Shown here one piece after another: positions 33,170 through 45,754 of a DNA stretch of 64,000 nt. Position numbers and translations under genes: made by a program. The stretch spans positions 39,719,501 through 39,783,500 of the forward strand of contig JAMPIT010000575.1 in assembly GCA_026261815.1 (NCBI GenBank), read 5' to 3'. The DNA comes from Monarcha castaneiventris obscurior. Lineage: Eukaryota; Chordata; Aves; Passeriformes; Monarchidae. Each line of letters begins with the position of its first letter. Position 1 is the first letter of the stretch. The notes beneath the pieces were generated by a model. That model ran no database searches and was not told the DNA's origin. It saw only the letters and a program-made list of their open reading frames with translations.

Positions 33170-33841
33170 GCCTTCACTTTCATAACTCATGGACATATCT
33201 GCACCCTTGGGCCCTGGCTCTGTGGGCATGTCCAGGAGAAGTGCCTAGACACAGGTGCATGCCCAAAGGAGGATGTGACCCTCTGAGAAGCCCATGCTGG
33301 AGTAGGTTTGCTGATAGGACTTGTGACTGCACTGGGGACAAATGCTGGTGCAGCCTGTTCCTGAAGGACTCCACCCTGTGGAAGGGAGCCATGCTGGAGC
33401 AGTTTGTGAAGAACTGCAGCCCCCGGGAAGGACTCGCGTTGGAGAATTTCACAGAGGGCTGTCTCCTGTGGGAGGGACCAGAGAGGAAGAGTGTGAGGAG
33501 TCCTTCCTCGGAGGAGGAAGGAGTGGCAGAGACAGTGTGTGATGAACTGACCACAACCCCCATTCCATGTTCCCCTGTGACACTGAGGGAAAGGAGGTAG
33601 AGAAACTGGGAATGAAGTTGAACCTGGGAAGGAGGGAGGAGGGGGGGAAGGTACATTTCCCATTATCTTACTCTGATTTGATTGTCAATAAAATAAATTA
33701 ATTTCCCTAAGTCGAGTCTGTTTTGCCCATGACAGTAATTGGTGAGTGACCTCTCCTTGTCCTTATATCAACTCATGAACTTTATATTTTCTCTCCCCTG
33801 ACCAGCTGAGAAAGGAAGTGACAGAGCAGCTTTCATGGGCA
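33170..33841 (+). mobile_element. ERVL-type LTR, 5'-truncated
   Basis: This is the GC-rich body and end of a long songbird ERVL LTR. It has near-tandem units of about 45-50 bp, each with GCTGGAG-like cores (33293, 33341, 33391, 33436). A GGAGGAGGAAGGAGTGGCAGAGAC segment follows, then poly(A) signals AATAAA (33687-33692 and 33692-33697) and a U5-like TCGAGTCTGTTTTGCCCATGACAG stretch. It ends with GGGCA at 33841. The first third, as preserved at 2195-2620 in another copy, is missing. Frames of 155 (plus) and 158 codons (minus, two) in the GC-rich part have no domain and reflect the tandem units. Confidence 0.8.
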
Positions 33842-33843
33842 CC

Positions 33844-33861
33844 TCATATCAAGCCAGGGCA
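33844..33861 (+). other. Primer-binding-site position after the ERVL LTR
   Basis: Two bases after the terminal CA, TCATATCAAGCCAGGGCA is a diverged form of the sequence that follows this LTR type in my memory (TGG...CCAGCCAGGG). Its presence means this was a 5' LTR with at least some internal sequence, not a solo LTR. Confidence 0.45.
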
Positions 33862-33864
33862 AAA

Positions 33865-35260
33865 CCACCACATGCAGATGGACATAGGGGCCAAGATGCT
33901 GCTTTAATGAAACTGGCCTCTTTTATTCTCTCCCTTCCATTTTCCCACACCCACTTTGGACAGATTTTTCTATCCACTTTGATCTTTTCATTTCCCCACC
34001 TTTACCCCCTCTCCTAATCTTCGCATGGAAAGGTCCATGTTCTCTCAGTTTCCTCTGAATATTCCACATTTGTTATCTTGTGTGTGAGACCCATGATGAT
34101 CTTGTTTCCTCCATGTTACCAGCCTCTAAGCTAAGGCTATGCTCCAGCAGTCTCTTTACTGATTTGTGAGCTCTGGGATTTGGTATTTTTTCTCTTATCT
34201 CCCATTTCTTAAAGTTTCTGCATCTAGGTATTTCATTTAGTATTTTTCTTCTGTCTGCTGGGGTTTGTTTGTTTGTTTGTTTATGTTGAATAGTTGTTAA
34301 TGGATACCCTCATAAGCCAGATATCCCTCAATTCCAGGTATACAGAAATCTTTTGTCCGAAAACTTTATATTAATGTAATTCCAGAGTTACTAATTCTTC
34401 AGGATCTTATTTTTTGATTCCTTGCTCTCTGATGGTTACATGAATGACTTTCTTTCTACAAGGACATAATTACTTCTAGCAATTAAGACTTTTTATAACT
34501 TTAATGTGATTATGTTAAATATTAAAGGTCAGAAATAAATCAGAAACTATATTTGGAAGATTTGATATGAGATAACTTGTCTTTTTTATTAAATCTACCT
34601 ATCCCCTTAATTTTCTTTATTTATTTACAGTTTCCTCAGTAGTTGTCAGAGCTCATTGGTTAGCTACTGCCTTTAAGAGTTTCAAAACACCTTGGTGAAC
34701 TTGATGTGGGTAACCATTTTATTTCCTTTCTATTTATTTCACACTAAGAGTCATATTGCTTCAGGAGATACCAGACCTCCATTTTGAGTAGCTTTACCAC
34801 AGAAATGAAAAATTTTCGAGCACATAAAATAAATAGAATAAATTTAGACAGCAGCATGTCAAAGCATATCTGTGAGAAATACAATCTCTCACTAAGACAT
34901 GGTTTCTCAGACTAAAGGCATACTAATGATCAGCTCGTGTGTAACTTCAGCCATCACAATCAACTAAACAGACTTTATGCATCTCTTCAGCACCCTGTAC
35001 CCTGAGACATGTCAAAATGTACTTCCATTATATTAGTTCTATTTGCAGCGTTTTTCTTTTTTGTAATAAAGGCGTTTTATGAAGAAATTTTAGGGCCATG
35101 TGAAGCCCTGTATAGAAGAAAGGATGCAGGTAGGAGAGTTTAGCACAGCTTTCTTCTCATAGAGAGACTAGATCATGCAGTTGAGATGCAGCCCACACTG
35201 AACAGAATTAATGACATGCCAGAGAAGGCTTTAATCCCTTCCTTGGAATCCTCTTTAGCA
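33865..35260. other. Sequence after the ERVL LTR, no gene seen
   Basis: The first tens of bases may be ERVL leader; beyond that I see no retroviral frame. A (GTTT)n run lies at 34263-34284. Nothing else is recognisable. Confidence 0.45.
34263..34284. repeat. (GTTT)n microsatellite
   Basis: Five GTTT units in a row on the plus strand. Confidence 0.85.
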
Positions 35261-35264
35261 TCTT

Positions 35265-35388
35265 TTTTACTCACCATCTCTGGAGGTATTTAGAGAAATG
35301 GATAAATTTAGACTTGGCAGTGTTAGGTTAATGGTTGGACTCTATGACCTTAAGGGTCTTTTTCAACTAAACTTTTTCTGTTCTTTTC
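35265..35388 (+). mobile_element. CR1 LINE, 3' end fragment
   Basis: 'CATCTCTGGAGGTATTTAGAGAAATGGATAAATT', 'GGCAGTGTTAGGTTAATGGTTGGACTCTATGACCTTAAGGGTC' and 'TTTTTCAACTAAAC' match the end of a CR1 tail. The terminal octamer repeats are degraded. Confidence 0.85.
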
Positions 35389-35389
35389 T

Positions 35390-38300
35390 TCCACTCAGTA
35401 AATCCTTTTGAAGAATAGTATCTTGCTTTTAGATGAAAAATAATTTTTCTATCAAAAACCTATAGGCAATGAGGATTCACTACAAAGAAAGCAGTAACAG
35501 ATTTGTGATTTCTGGTGTCTACATCTTTGATTCATTATATACTAAATGCATGAGAGGGCCTGAAATAAGAGTCTTATAAATATAAGAATATTAGGAAGTT
35601 CTCATGTCATGTATTGCTATTCTTTATAAAATTATACTAATTAATTTTATAGATCCATAGCAAGTGATTCGCCCTTTTGATCCAACAGAACTCTGTGTTT
35701 AGAGTCAGTGTGAAACCTCTGCAGTCCCTTATAGCTCAAAATCCTCTGGGGATCGTAGGGTAGGACACAACTTACCTAACATAAACCATTCAGACATCAG
35801 GTATCACACCTGAGAGATTTGTGCAGGTTTTCTCCATTGCCAGGGGAAAGAGACAAATATGTCCTAAGGACATCTTGTCCTAGGTATCTGAGACAGAATC
35901 TTAGCAGTTGATAAATTACTTTCTAAGGGTGTCTCTCTCCCTGCATGGGCTACAGATGGAGTTTTATCAACTAGCCCAGACGAGTAGCTTAACTTTCATA
36001 AGGTTAAGCTTAAGGAAAATCAATTCAGTCTTTGTGACTAGCAATCCAACATTTTTTATTTACTGGATTACTTCATTGTGAAGTTTTAGGTAGCAGCTAG
36101 GTTCATTTAAAAGACAAAAAAAAAGGAAAGTAGCCAAGCAAATTATTTTTTTTAACCTTCTGATAGGAATGTTATCTGGTCCAGATTTTGTAGATCTTAT
36201 AATTACTTTTCAAATCTGACAACATATAATTCCTTAATATACGGAATCTCTTTTACTCCAATTTACGTTGTTTTCCCGGTTGGGTGCATCATGCTGTTAA
36301 TATTAGTAGTGCTTCTGAGAGTGTAAATGAGAGCACAACTAATCATAATTTCAGTATCAGAGACATCCAAAATAATTTTGTTCTTACTCCTTACACTGCC
36401 AGCTTTGACACCTATTTCCTTATCCTCACTCTTTCCCGCTCTTCATGCTGTCATTCTCATTTGAAGAAACTTACAATTTTTCTATCACATCATAAAAAGG
36501 AGAAACAAAGAAGGTTGATGGAAAAGAAGTTCACTGCTTTCTACTAAGATTTACTTGGTTGTAGTGACTATGACCTCAAATTCTTCTCCATGACCTCCCC
36601 GATGCCACACTCGCTTCAACCTGGCACTCAGGTGTTACCATGTCATCAGCATTGGCATTTATTGAAGAAGAACACAGCAGTCAAAAGTTTCATTTCTCTG
36701 TCTGTGTGGGCTTGTTTAAAATGAGAAAGGCATTGCCAATATTAATTTAATTTTCATCTCTTTCTCCGCAATCATGAGTTGATTTGAACACACTAAAATG
36801 ACACATTGAATCACTTGTTAAAAAGTTTTGTTGTTTCATATCCTTTCATATATTTGGTATAAGCATAATTTTCATGTTTCCATTACTTAGAAATAAATAT
36901 GCAGAATGAGCTTGACAAGAATTGTATGAATTTGCCTGAAAAAAAACTAAAACAAACTAACCTATCACTAGATTATAAATCCATCTAATTTGATAACTCA
37001 TTGTGCAGTTAGGTTTGGAAATGCCTCCCAGCCATCATTTTTATCCTTTTAAGAGTATGCTGGCTGTTACCACTGTCATTTTTCCACTCAACTTTTCATT
37101 CTAGATCACCTGAATTTGCAAATAATGAACCAAATCATCTTAAACTGTAAATGAGAGCAGCCCCACTGAAGTAGAAACATAATTTATAATCTTTAATAAG
37201 CATTTAAAGAGAGTTTATGGACTTACAAGGCTGAAGTGTAGTCTTAGAGTTGAAAAGGTGACTTTAAAAATCTGCTGGTTTTCTGTTTCAAGATGGTGCA
37301 ATGCATGATTTTGATGTCATTAAATGATGGTGAAAGGGGATATTATGTATGGACAGTGGACACGTCCAGCCATTGATGGGTACTGGGACATGACTCAGAA
37401 CTAAACATTACAAATTGTTGAATATTTATTACCAAATGGTCCTTTGGAAATCCTCTTGGGGCTGTCTCACAGCAATGGTCGCTCTCATCAAAATGAATTA
37501 TTAATGACTCACCTGCTAGAAAACCTGCATGACTGATAGCCTTGTGAAGCTTTTATTTGGGAAGAAAAACAGCCAGGAGTTACAGACATAGGAAGAAGTG
37601 CAGAAGATCTTAATCAAGGGGAAAAAAAGCCCTGCACTGATTAAGTATCTTGCATAATAGCATACAATAAAGTGTTGAACTACATGGCTATTTGTTACTG
37701 CAGATGCTCAGAGGATGTTTACTCCTAAAAACCCACTCCTCACCTGACCTGAAACATGGTAAGCCTGACAGGTTCCAGGTCTAATTCATGCGTTAGTCGT
37801 GTCCCAGTTCATAACCTAAATTTCTGCCTCTGTCACCAGCAGGGCTGGTTTCTGTTTGCTTTCTCAGCGAATACTCAGCGTAGTTTGAATCCAGAAAAAA
37901 ACAAAGCTGGAAACATCCTATACCTTCCTTGGTCAGCTTTTATTTAGAGACACATGGAAAAAGTGTGTGTTATGTGAGTTAGCTGTTCTGGTCCTGGAAT
38001 ATATGCATCCTGTGGATGTGTGCTCCCTAATGGCCACGCAGAGGTGAAGTCGAGGGAAAGGAAGTGCTTTTGCCTTTTTTTTTTTTTTTTCCCTTAAGCT
38101 CAAATCATTTCACTTTACATGGGATCGATGCACTTTCATTTGGCACAGGAGACAGAATGAGTGTGATTATAATGGTTGATAGATTCATCAGGGAGACAAA
38201 AATGACCAGGTGCTCCACTTTGGGAATACTTTAATATTCAGCATTGATTATAATAATGAAGGGCCTCCAGGTCTCTCTTTTTCTTCCTAAAGGCTCTACT

Positions 38301-41300
38301 AACTACTAGGCTCTAGAGTGAGGTTCAGGTTTCCAGTTAATAAGTGAAAACAAGAAAGCATATTAACCATATGGAATGAGATGACATCTGCTTCATCCTT
38401 CTAAAATCAAAAGAGTCTCATGAATGACACATGCTGGTCTTCCAACTCTTGTCAGCTAATTATTCATATACTGAATGAAATGAAGAATCTTTATTCTGTT
38501 TATCGTTTTTAAGGAATAAATATGATTTAAGTACCTGAGAGAGTCCAGAAATAAATGTGAATCCCAACTAAAGACAAAGTCCTGCTTCCAGACGAAGATG
38601 TAGCACTCGTATTTGCAAGGTGGGATTAAGAACATGCTGCTGTTTCCAGTTTTAGCTGTGATGTAGGTATGAACCTGTTGGCTTCCCCAGCATTCAGATG
38701 ACTAACTCACAGTATGAGCTCTCTCTGAGCTACAGAGGTAGCCAAAACACCTAAACCTGCGCTGTCACTAGATACTTAGTTTTAAAATTAAGTACAGCAA
38801 TAATCAGAACTGGCCTTTTTTTGATCCACTCCAGTTTGAAATTTGTGAAAAGGGGGGGTGGGAACAGTCATCTGTATTTGATTACAAAATATTTTTTTCT
38901 GCTCTTTTTAAATATTACAAAATTTAATTTATAGAAAATACACTGAAGGCTGCTTTCTGATCATCCATCATGTTTTTTAAGGTGCTCTTACCTGAGACCT
39001 CAAGAAAAAGAGTCACAAAGAATGTATATCTGACATGACATGGAAAGCTCCAAGCATGTTGTAACCCACAGTTGTCCTTTCCTGGACAAGACAGAAAAAG
39101 TTAATCCGCTAAAATTAATTTGTCAAATATAAATTTGGGCTATAAAAGCTAGCAGATAGATAACTTAATGGAAAAAAGATAACATCCCTGAATGTTTTAT
39201 TTATACCCAAGGAAACAATAACATTCAGCTTGAGCCCTAAAATAATTGACTGCAATGATAAAAACAACCACAAGGTGGAGAGATACAGAGCAGAATCATA
39301 TGGATGAGTCCTGATATAAAAAGCAAATTTAAAATTATACTGCATTCCCACTGGATTTTTCCTCTGAAGGAGAAGGCATTGGCTTAGTCAAAAATTGTTA
39401 CATGATGGTTATTGATTTGAATGGATGATTTTGTCTTAAGGCCAACCTCTGTCAAAAAGAAATGCATCGTCTCTGTACAGAAACTGCTCGGAGCATGCAA
39501 TGGCAGCTAGAAATATGCTAACAGGCAGATTTAGCTAAAGAAATGATTAATGGAGACTGGAAAGACCTTGTAAGAAAATAACTTTTAGTTTTAGAAATAC
39601 AACGGTTCTTCAAAGAGCACACCAAGACCCTGTCCTTTACTCTTCACTGTATTTATTTTCTCTTTCTCATATTCTTCAGTGCAGAAAATATGTCAGAGGC
39701 CTTTTATTAATAGAGAAAGACGAAAAGGTACAAGATGTATAGCTGACTCAGGACAATCTAGATCTTCCTTCATTCTGGGAGTCTCAAATTCTGTGTGAAA
39801 AATAATCATCATTAAAGTCCAAAGATGTTTTAATTCAAGTATACCAAGGAATTTTATGTATTCAGTCCTAACGAAGAAATAAAAGTGCCTAGGGAATTGT
39901 TTCAAATCCTCCAAAGAGTATGCTTACTTGTCGTATATTTGTATATCATTTTTCAGATTTCTGTTATGACAATTAATTTGGGATGTCGGATATGTAAAGT
40001 TACGTACATTTATTGCTTTGCAGCATATTGTGTGTTCAGATGGCTGCCAAAATGCATCTATTATTTAGTCCACGAACAGCATGAATGGTCCAAGTAAAAG
40101 CATAATCATATAACCTCTATTTTAACAAAATTAATTAGTAGATCCACAATCAACATGCATTTTAATTTCTAACACATATAATCCTGTATTTTCCAGATAC
40201 AGTTGTTATCTCATTAAAAAAAAAATATTTTGAAATTTCGATTCCTGTGGGAATAAGGGTTATATATGAACATGCTTTTTCAGTACATATAGGTGTTAAC
40301 TCTCTAAGTTCTTAGTAATTTTCAAACTCTTTGTCAATTTCAGCTGCATCAACATTCAAATGTGTTGGCACCTACATACCTCATGAAAATACACAAGTTT
40401 CCATGGAAAGAAAATATGTGGCATGAGCACTTGCCGTGTAAGGCATTGGAGAATCAATATGGGAAAGCTCTATTACAAATGACCTAGTTTTGGAGAAAAA
40501 TTCAGGTAGACCTCACATCTTATTAAAAGAGAGACTCTATTACTCAGTCCAGGTGCTTCTGTCTTGTGCAATCTTCACTGTCAAAAAATATAAAAGTCTC
40601 CTACCTTTCAATACTCCTGAATTTTATAAGGCCATTGCTTCCCTCCCTGCCCTACCATCTCCTGATGCCTAAGAATATGTGGATTCTAGTGGAAGCTTTA
40701 ATTTCATTCATTTATAAATGGAGTCAGCCAGAAGATACAAGTTCATAGAATACAAGACTTCTTAGTTGGTAACAGAACTTTTTATTTGGTTCATGAGTTT
40801 GTTTTTTATTGCATATCACTTTGCTCTGCTATTTCAGTAGCAGCTACCACCCAAAAAGAGTTTATCAAAACTGTGGTAAAACTGTCAGATTTTGCTAAAG
40901 GCAGTAAAAGCACATAGAATCAGCATAATGCAAGAAGCAGCTAACAGACCAGCTATGAAGAGAGGGTATTTCAAAGAGTATTTTAACCTAGAAAAAAAAG
41001 GAATATACAGAATGTCTTACACATCATTAATTCTATCTTTACATTATCTGTAGAAGGACAGCCATGCCTGTATCCTGCATTGACTTTGTTATCCTTCCTC
41101 CTAAGAAGATCTTTATCAGTCGTTGTTGCAATAGTAATTCCTTTCAATGTTTTTCGTACATCTAAAACTCAGAAGAATGGTCCTTCAATTAGATCCTGGG
41201 AAGGACCTAGATCTTAGATTTTCTTTTTCCTAATAAGAAATTCAGTTTCAATTACTTGCTTACTTCAAAAATAAGATCTAAAATGTTATTTCTATCTGGC

Positions 41301-44300
41301 AGTAATCTTAAAGAAATTTAAAAAAATATTCATGAACTCAGTTATTCTGAGACTAGGATATTTTTTCGTTTTTCTGGACAGTATTTATTATTTGGGGAGT
41401 ACTTTCTATGTTTCAATGAATTGGTTTTCTCAGAAACACAAAAAGGTTCTATCACCTTTTCAGCTGACCATATGACAAGTGAATTGTCAGTGAATTTCAT
41501 TCACTCCCCTTCAGATCACTTTATACAGCTCAAGTTTACAAGTGAGACAGTCTTTGATACTTATTTCAGTGTTCATTATTTCTAACTGCCAATCTATTAA
41601 ACGTTCTTGGAATGTCTTTCTCTGTCTAATCACATGCTGCTTGGTATCTGTTTCTGCCTAAAAGATATATACGATCATTCTTTCAAAAATATAGTAATAT
41701 TTGAACAAGGTGATATAATGATAACAATGAAAATTTCTAGGACAGATATTCTCATATGTATCAGTCCCTCCCTTTTTTCGTCTGCTGATTTCCAGGACTT
41801 TCCCATCACTCCTCTAACCTCTTTCCTCTCCTTTCCCATGTGCGCAAAGAACTGTCAGGAAAATTACCTGTGACCTAAACTTTCAAAAGCTTACATTGCC
41901 CCAGAAAGTGAGCCTGGTCTCCTCCAGGGAGAGAAAATGCTGTTGTTACAGGTGTTTCCCTACATCCTTCTGAATTAGCTGTATGCACCTTTTTACAGGG
42001 TGGAACTCAAGGGAGAAGACGAAGCAAATCCATCCCAAACATGAGGGACAAGCATGAACCAGGTGGATAAACAGACTTTCATGTCAAAAAATATTCTGCT
42101 CTTCACATTACTGTCAGAGAGAAAAGGCAGAAGGAAGTGGACTGGCGAGAGAAAGATAGATACAAGGGACTGATAATATTTTTCTGTGCTTTATTTTCTG
42201 TATCCGTGTATCTATCTGGGCCCAACACCAAACTAAGTGATACTCTCAGAACAAAATTTGCTAAGAAAGATAGAGAACTAGTAACTAAGGAAAAATCCCA
42301 GAATTCTTGGTCTATGCAAGTCTAGGCTTAGCCTTTTTAGTGTAGGGATTGACTCTTAAAAATGTCATGGACCTCTGAAATCTTTCCCTATAGGCCAGAT
42401 TCCCGTTCTTCATATAAACCAGATGCATTTTTTCTGAAACAAATGAAAATAAAATTTAATATCTACAGATGTGCTTTCATTCACTCCCCTTCCCAAGCTG
42501 AGTTTCAAATAAACATTTCTTTTTCCAAGAGTTGAAAAGTAAAGAGTTACTACTTATACTTAAATCCAGTGTGGTGTATTTCCTAGGTATATTTATGTTT
42601 AACCACTCACATTTGGAGGTATTTATTGTACCTTTTATTTGTGTGTTATATGCGTCCATCTCATTATACCCTTGGTGTCTGATCCATAGAAATTATGAAT
42701 CATGTTCTGCTCTAGAAACAGAGCAAGAGGTTTCATACCACAGAGGAGACATGAGGCAGAAAAGCAATTGTGTATAATCACTTGCAGATATATAGATGCA
42801 TTAGTATTGCATTTTTTTTAATACATTCAGCACATTTTGAAACTAGCTAGCTTGTGTCCTGGCAGCAAGGAGCTGCTGCACAACAACAGATCAAAGCAGG
42901 TTTCAAATGATTTCAAGAGGTAACACAGATTATTTCACTCTAATCTTTCAATGGTTGCATCTTTCTAGCCCTATGCTCCTGCAAATCTCATTGGTGAATT
43001 CACTGTCCTTTACCCTGTTTTAGATCATATGTTCAATATTTAATGTGTGAGCCTGTCTAAAATGAAGCTGTGAAAATTATAACAAAAATGAAGAGGATTA
43101 GTTTTTATTATTATGATTTTAGTGGTTTGAGGAGGAAAAGAACCATGCTGACTGTATGCTTGCTTCTCTTTTTACTCTCATGAAAAAGTGAAATTACTAC
43201 AGTGTGAAAGGTGGGCTGTTGTAGATTCTATCTTTTTTTAATTGTTTATAGATGCAAAGATAAACAACAATTGAATTGACATTTCAGGAAGATATTATTA
43301 AGGCTTTTATTAATCTGGATAGCAGGAAAATTCAATGTCCAATGGCCTTTCTCTTGTGTAGCCTTTACAGACGCTGAAGTCCATAAAGAAGAAATTATAG
43401 AGTAATTTGGGAATTCAGCAGCAATCTACCAGCAGAACTGGATGATATTTACCAAAGAGACCAGAAGAAATGCAGTGAAACTGGCACTAATACAATATAA
43501 CCTTAAAGATCAGAAGTACTCCTAGCTGCAGGAAGGTCTTTCTAACTCTCTCTTTTCTAGGAAAGACAGTCCATTGAGGATGCAGAAGCAGAACCCGAGC
43601 ATTTTAGTGCTGTATTTTCTAGTTTTCTTGTCTCTGTACCTACTGTGGGTTGAGTGGTACCTTCCATTTGAAAAACCCATGTTCCAGCTGCTGTTTCAAT
43701 CCATGTTCTTTAATGTTTTCTCTAAATTTGGAGGAAAATCCAAACCAGTTAATCTGACACAACTAGACATTGAAGTGAAAAACACAACATGATTATTCTC
43801 TTCCTGGGTCATGTAATTCTGTACATTCTGTAATTCCAAATTTGATGATTAGATAGGGAAGTGGAGGTCAGTGCATAGGATGTATTTACTCCTTTGCTCT
43901 GCACAGAGCAGGTGTGTGTAGATCTATGGAAAATGTGTAACTGAAGTCCCAACAGTATTTTGCAAATAGTGGACAAATTTAAGGGTAAGTGCATGGCCAC
44001 AATAGCAGAAACACACAGAAAGTCTATTCCACATTCCTGTGCCGTGTTTTATGGAGGTTTATATGACCATGTTTCTGAAAGTGCCTCTGGAAATGCTGGA
44101 GTATCCCTGAGTGGAGCAGGGATATCCTATCTGCTGTAGGCACATTGTACCTGGCCCGTGAAAAGGCAGGATACTCAGTATCATCAGGGAAAAGACTGAG
44201 TTTGGGAGTTGCATTTTTATTGACCTTTTTCAGTTTTTGTACAATTTCAGTGGCAAATAGTTGGTAATATTCAATGAATGAAGTTGTTCAAGTTGTACTA

Positions 44301-45685
44301 AATCCTGAAGGCTTTCTATACATTCTCCTACAGTTTGTGAAGCAGTTCTAATTAGCAGAAATTTTGGCACAACTCGTCAATGGAGTTTCCAGAGACAGAG
44401 AGCTGGTTCGTACAGGAGACTGCTGGAGCAAAGCATTTACATACATGCTTAATTTTAACCACCATAATTTTAACCCTATATATGAGTCAACATCTGTACA
44501 AGGAGAATTTCACTGGATCAGAGGAAGTTTGCTAGTAGCCTGAAGAACCTGGAAAACTTAGAGATTTCAGAGGCTTCTCTCTAAAAAAGAACTATATTTA
44601 CACCCTGATAAACCATATATACCTGCAAAAAAACTTAAATTTCATGTCTATGATATTTTTCTTTTAATTATTATTAAAAAAAAATGTGGATACAGACCTT
44701 AAAATCTCTGTTTTCTTAACTGTAATGTTATCTACCTTATCTTCTTAAAATTGATATTCACATTCCAAAAAGCATCTGGTTCATACTGCCACACGTTTAC
44801 AGAACTTGTAGGGTAAAGGGAATTTTTTTCTCCGCCTCCTTGACATTTAAACCACACCACATGGCACTGGTGCATTACATTTTATGGTTGCTACTGATCT
44901 ATTCAGACATTCCTTTTTCTGCCATTGCTGTGTAACCTAAGGGCCTAATTGAATTTTTGGTGTTTTATTTATACTTTTGTTTGCCCTGTCAAATGTAAGA
45001 TTTAAAAATGTATTTTTTTTTTTGTTCTATTCAGCAAGATCCTGTGCAATAATGTGTGAGTGAAGGTATTTTCTGAGTATTACCACACCAAAAACTTTCA
45101 AAAATAGTTTGATATTGAGAAGTCTAATATGAAAGGTACTCTAAGACCTCTAAACTCATCTAAATCCTATATTGCCTAGGAAGAAATATGTCTACAATTA
45201 CAGCCACAATTTTAACCCTATTAAATCTAAACTGAAAATCTCATGCCAGGTAATTCTAATTCTTAACACTAAATTCTAGTTTAAATCTAATTCAGACTTT
45301 CCTGGTTCATCCATTCTATCATAACCTCTAGAAAGTAAAGAAACAATAAACGTTGGAGGATTAATATTGAAAGCCTATTAAGAGAGCTGGCTCACACTTA
45401 AAAAACAATTTAGTCTTTCATAACTGGAATTGGATTTAGTAATATTTGCCATTGGGAATGAGCTTTTGCTCCTACAAATCTAATTCCTACACACAAAATA
45501 TACATCTCTTTTTATCTCAAATTCAAATAAATTGCACAATTTAAGCTCTGAATTTAATGAAAAAGGTGTTTTGAAGTCTTAATTATAATTACATTCCAGA
45601 ACTCCAAACAGAGTTTTATGTGTGCAACTTTGTGCAGAACCTGACTCAGAGACTGATTCAGATTTGTTTCTGGTCATCAACAGTT
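35390..45685. other. Long unique stretch, no gene seen
   Basis: About 10 kb without a recognisable transposable element apart from T or A runs (poly(T) at 38069-38090; A runs at 36117-36126 and 40216-40226). Frames reach 88 codons (41607-41873 plus, 36284-36547 plus) without domains. A 72-codon plus frame at 43574-43792 has a hydrophobic segment and a pyrimidine-rich run plus TAG just upstream, but no supporting neighbour exon. This is the best place in the window to look for conserved non-coding elements. Confidence 0.5.
38069..38090. repeat. Poly(T) run
   Basis: About 18 T in a row followed by CCC on the plus strand. No retrocopied sequence is recognisable beside it. Confidence 0.8.
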
Positions 45686-45699
45686 TTTTCATGGGGGAG

Positions 45700-45739
45700 G
45701 GCTTTTGGTTTTGTTTGTTTGGTTGTTTGTTTGTTTTGC
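45700..45739. repeat. GTTT-rich simple tract
   Basis: GGTTTTGTTTGTTTGG-style units on the plus strand, directly before the LTR that starts at 45755. Confidence 0.75.
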
Positions 45740-45754
45740 TGCACTATGAAACTC

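Noticed and set aside
33133..33663. 155- and 158-codon frames
   Set aside because: Produced by GC-rich tandem units of an ERVL LTR; the same sequence is open on both strands and lacks any domain.
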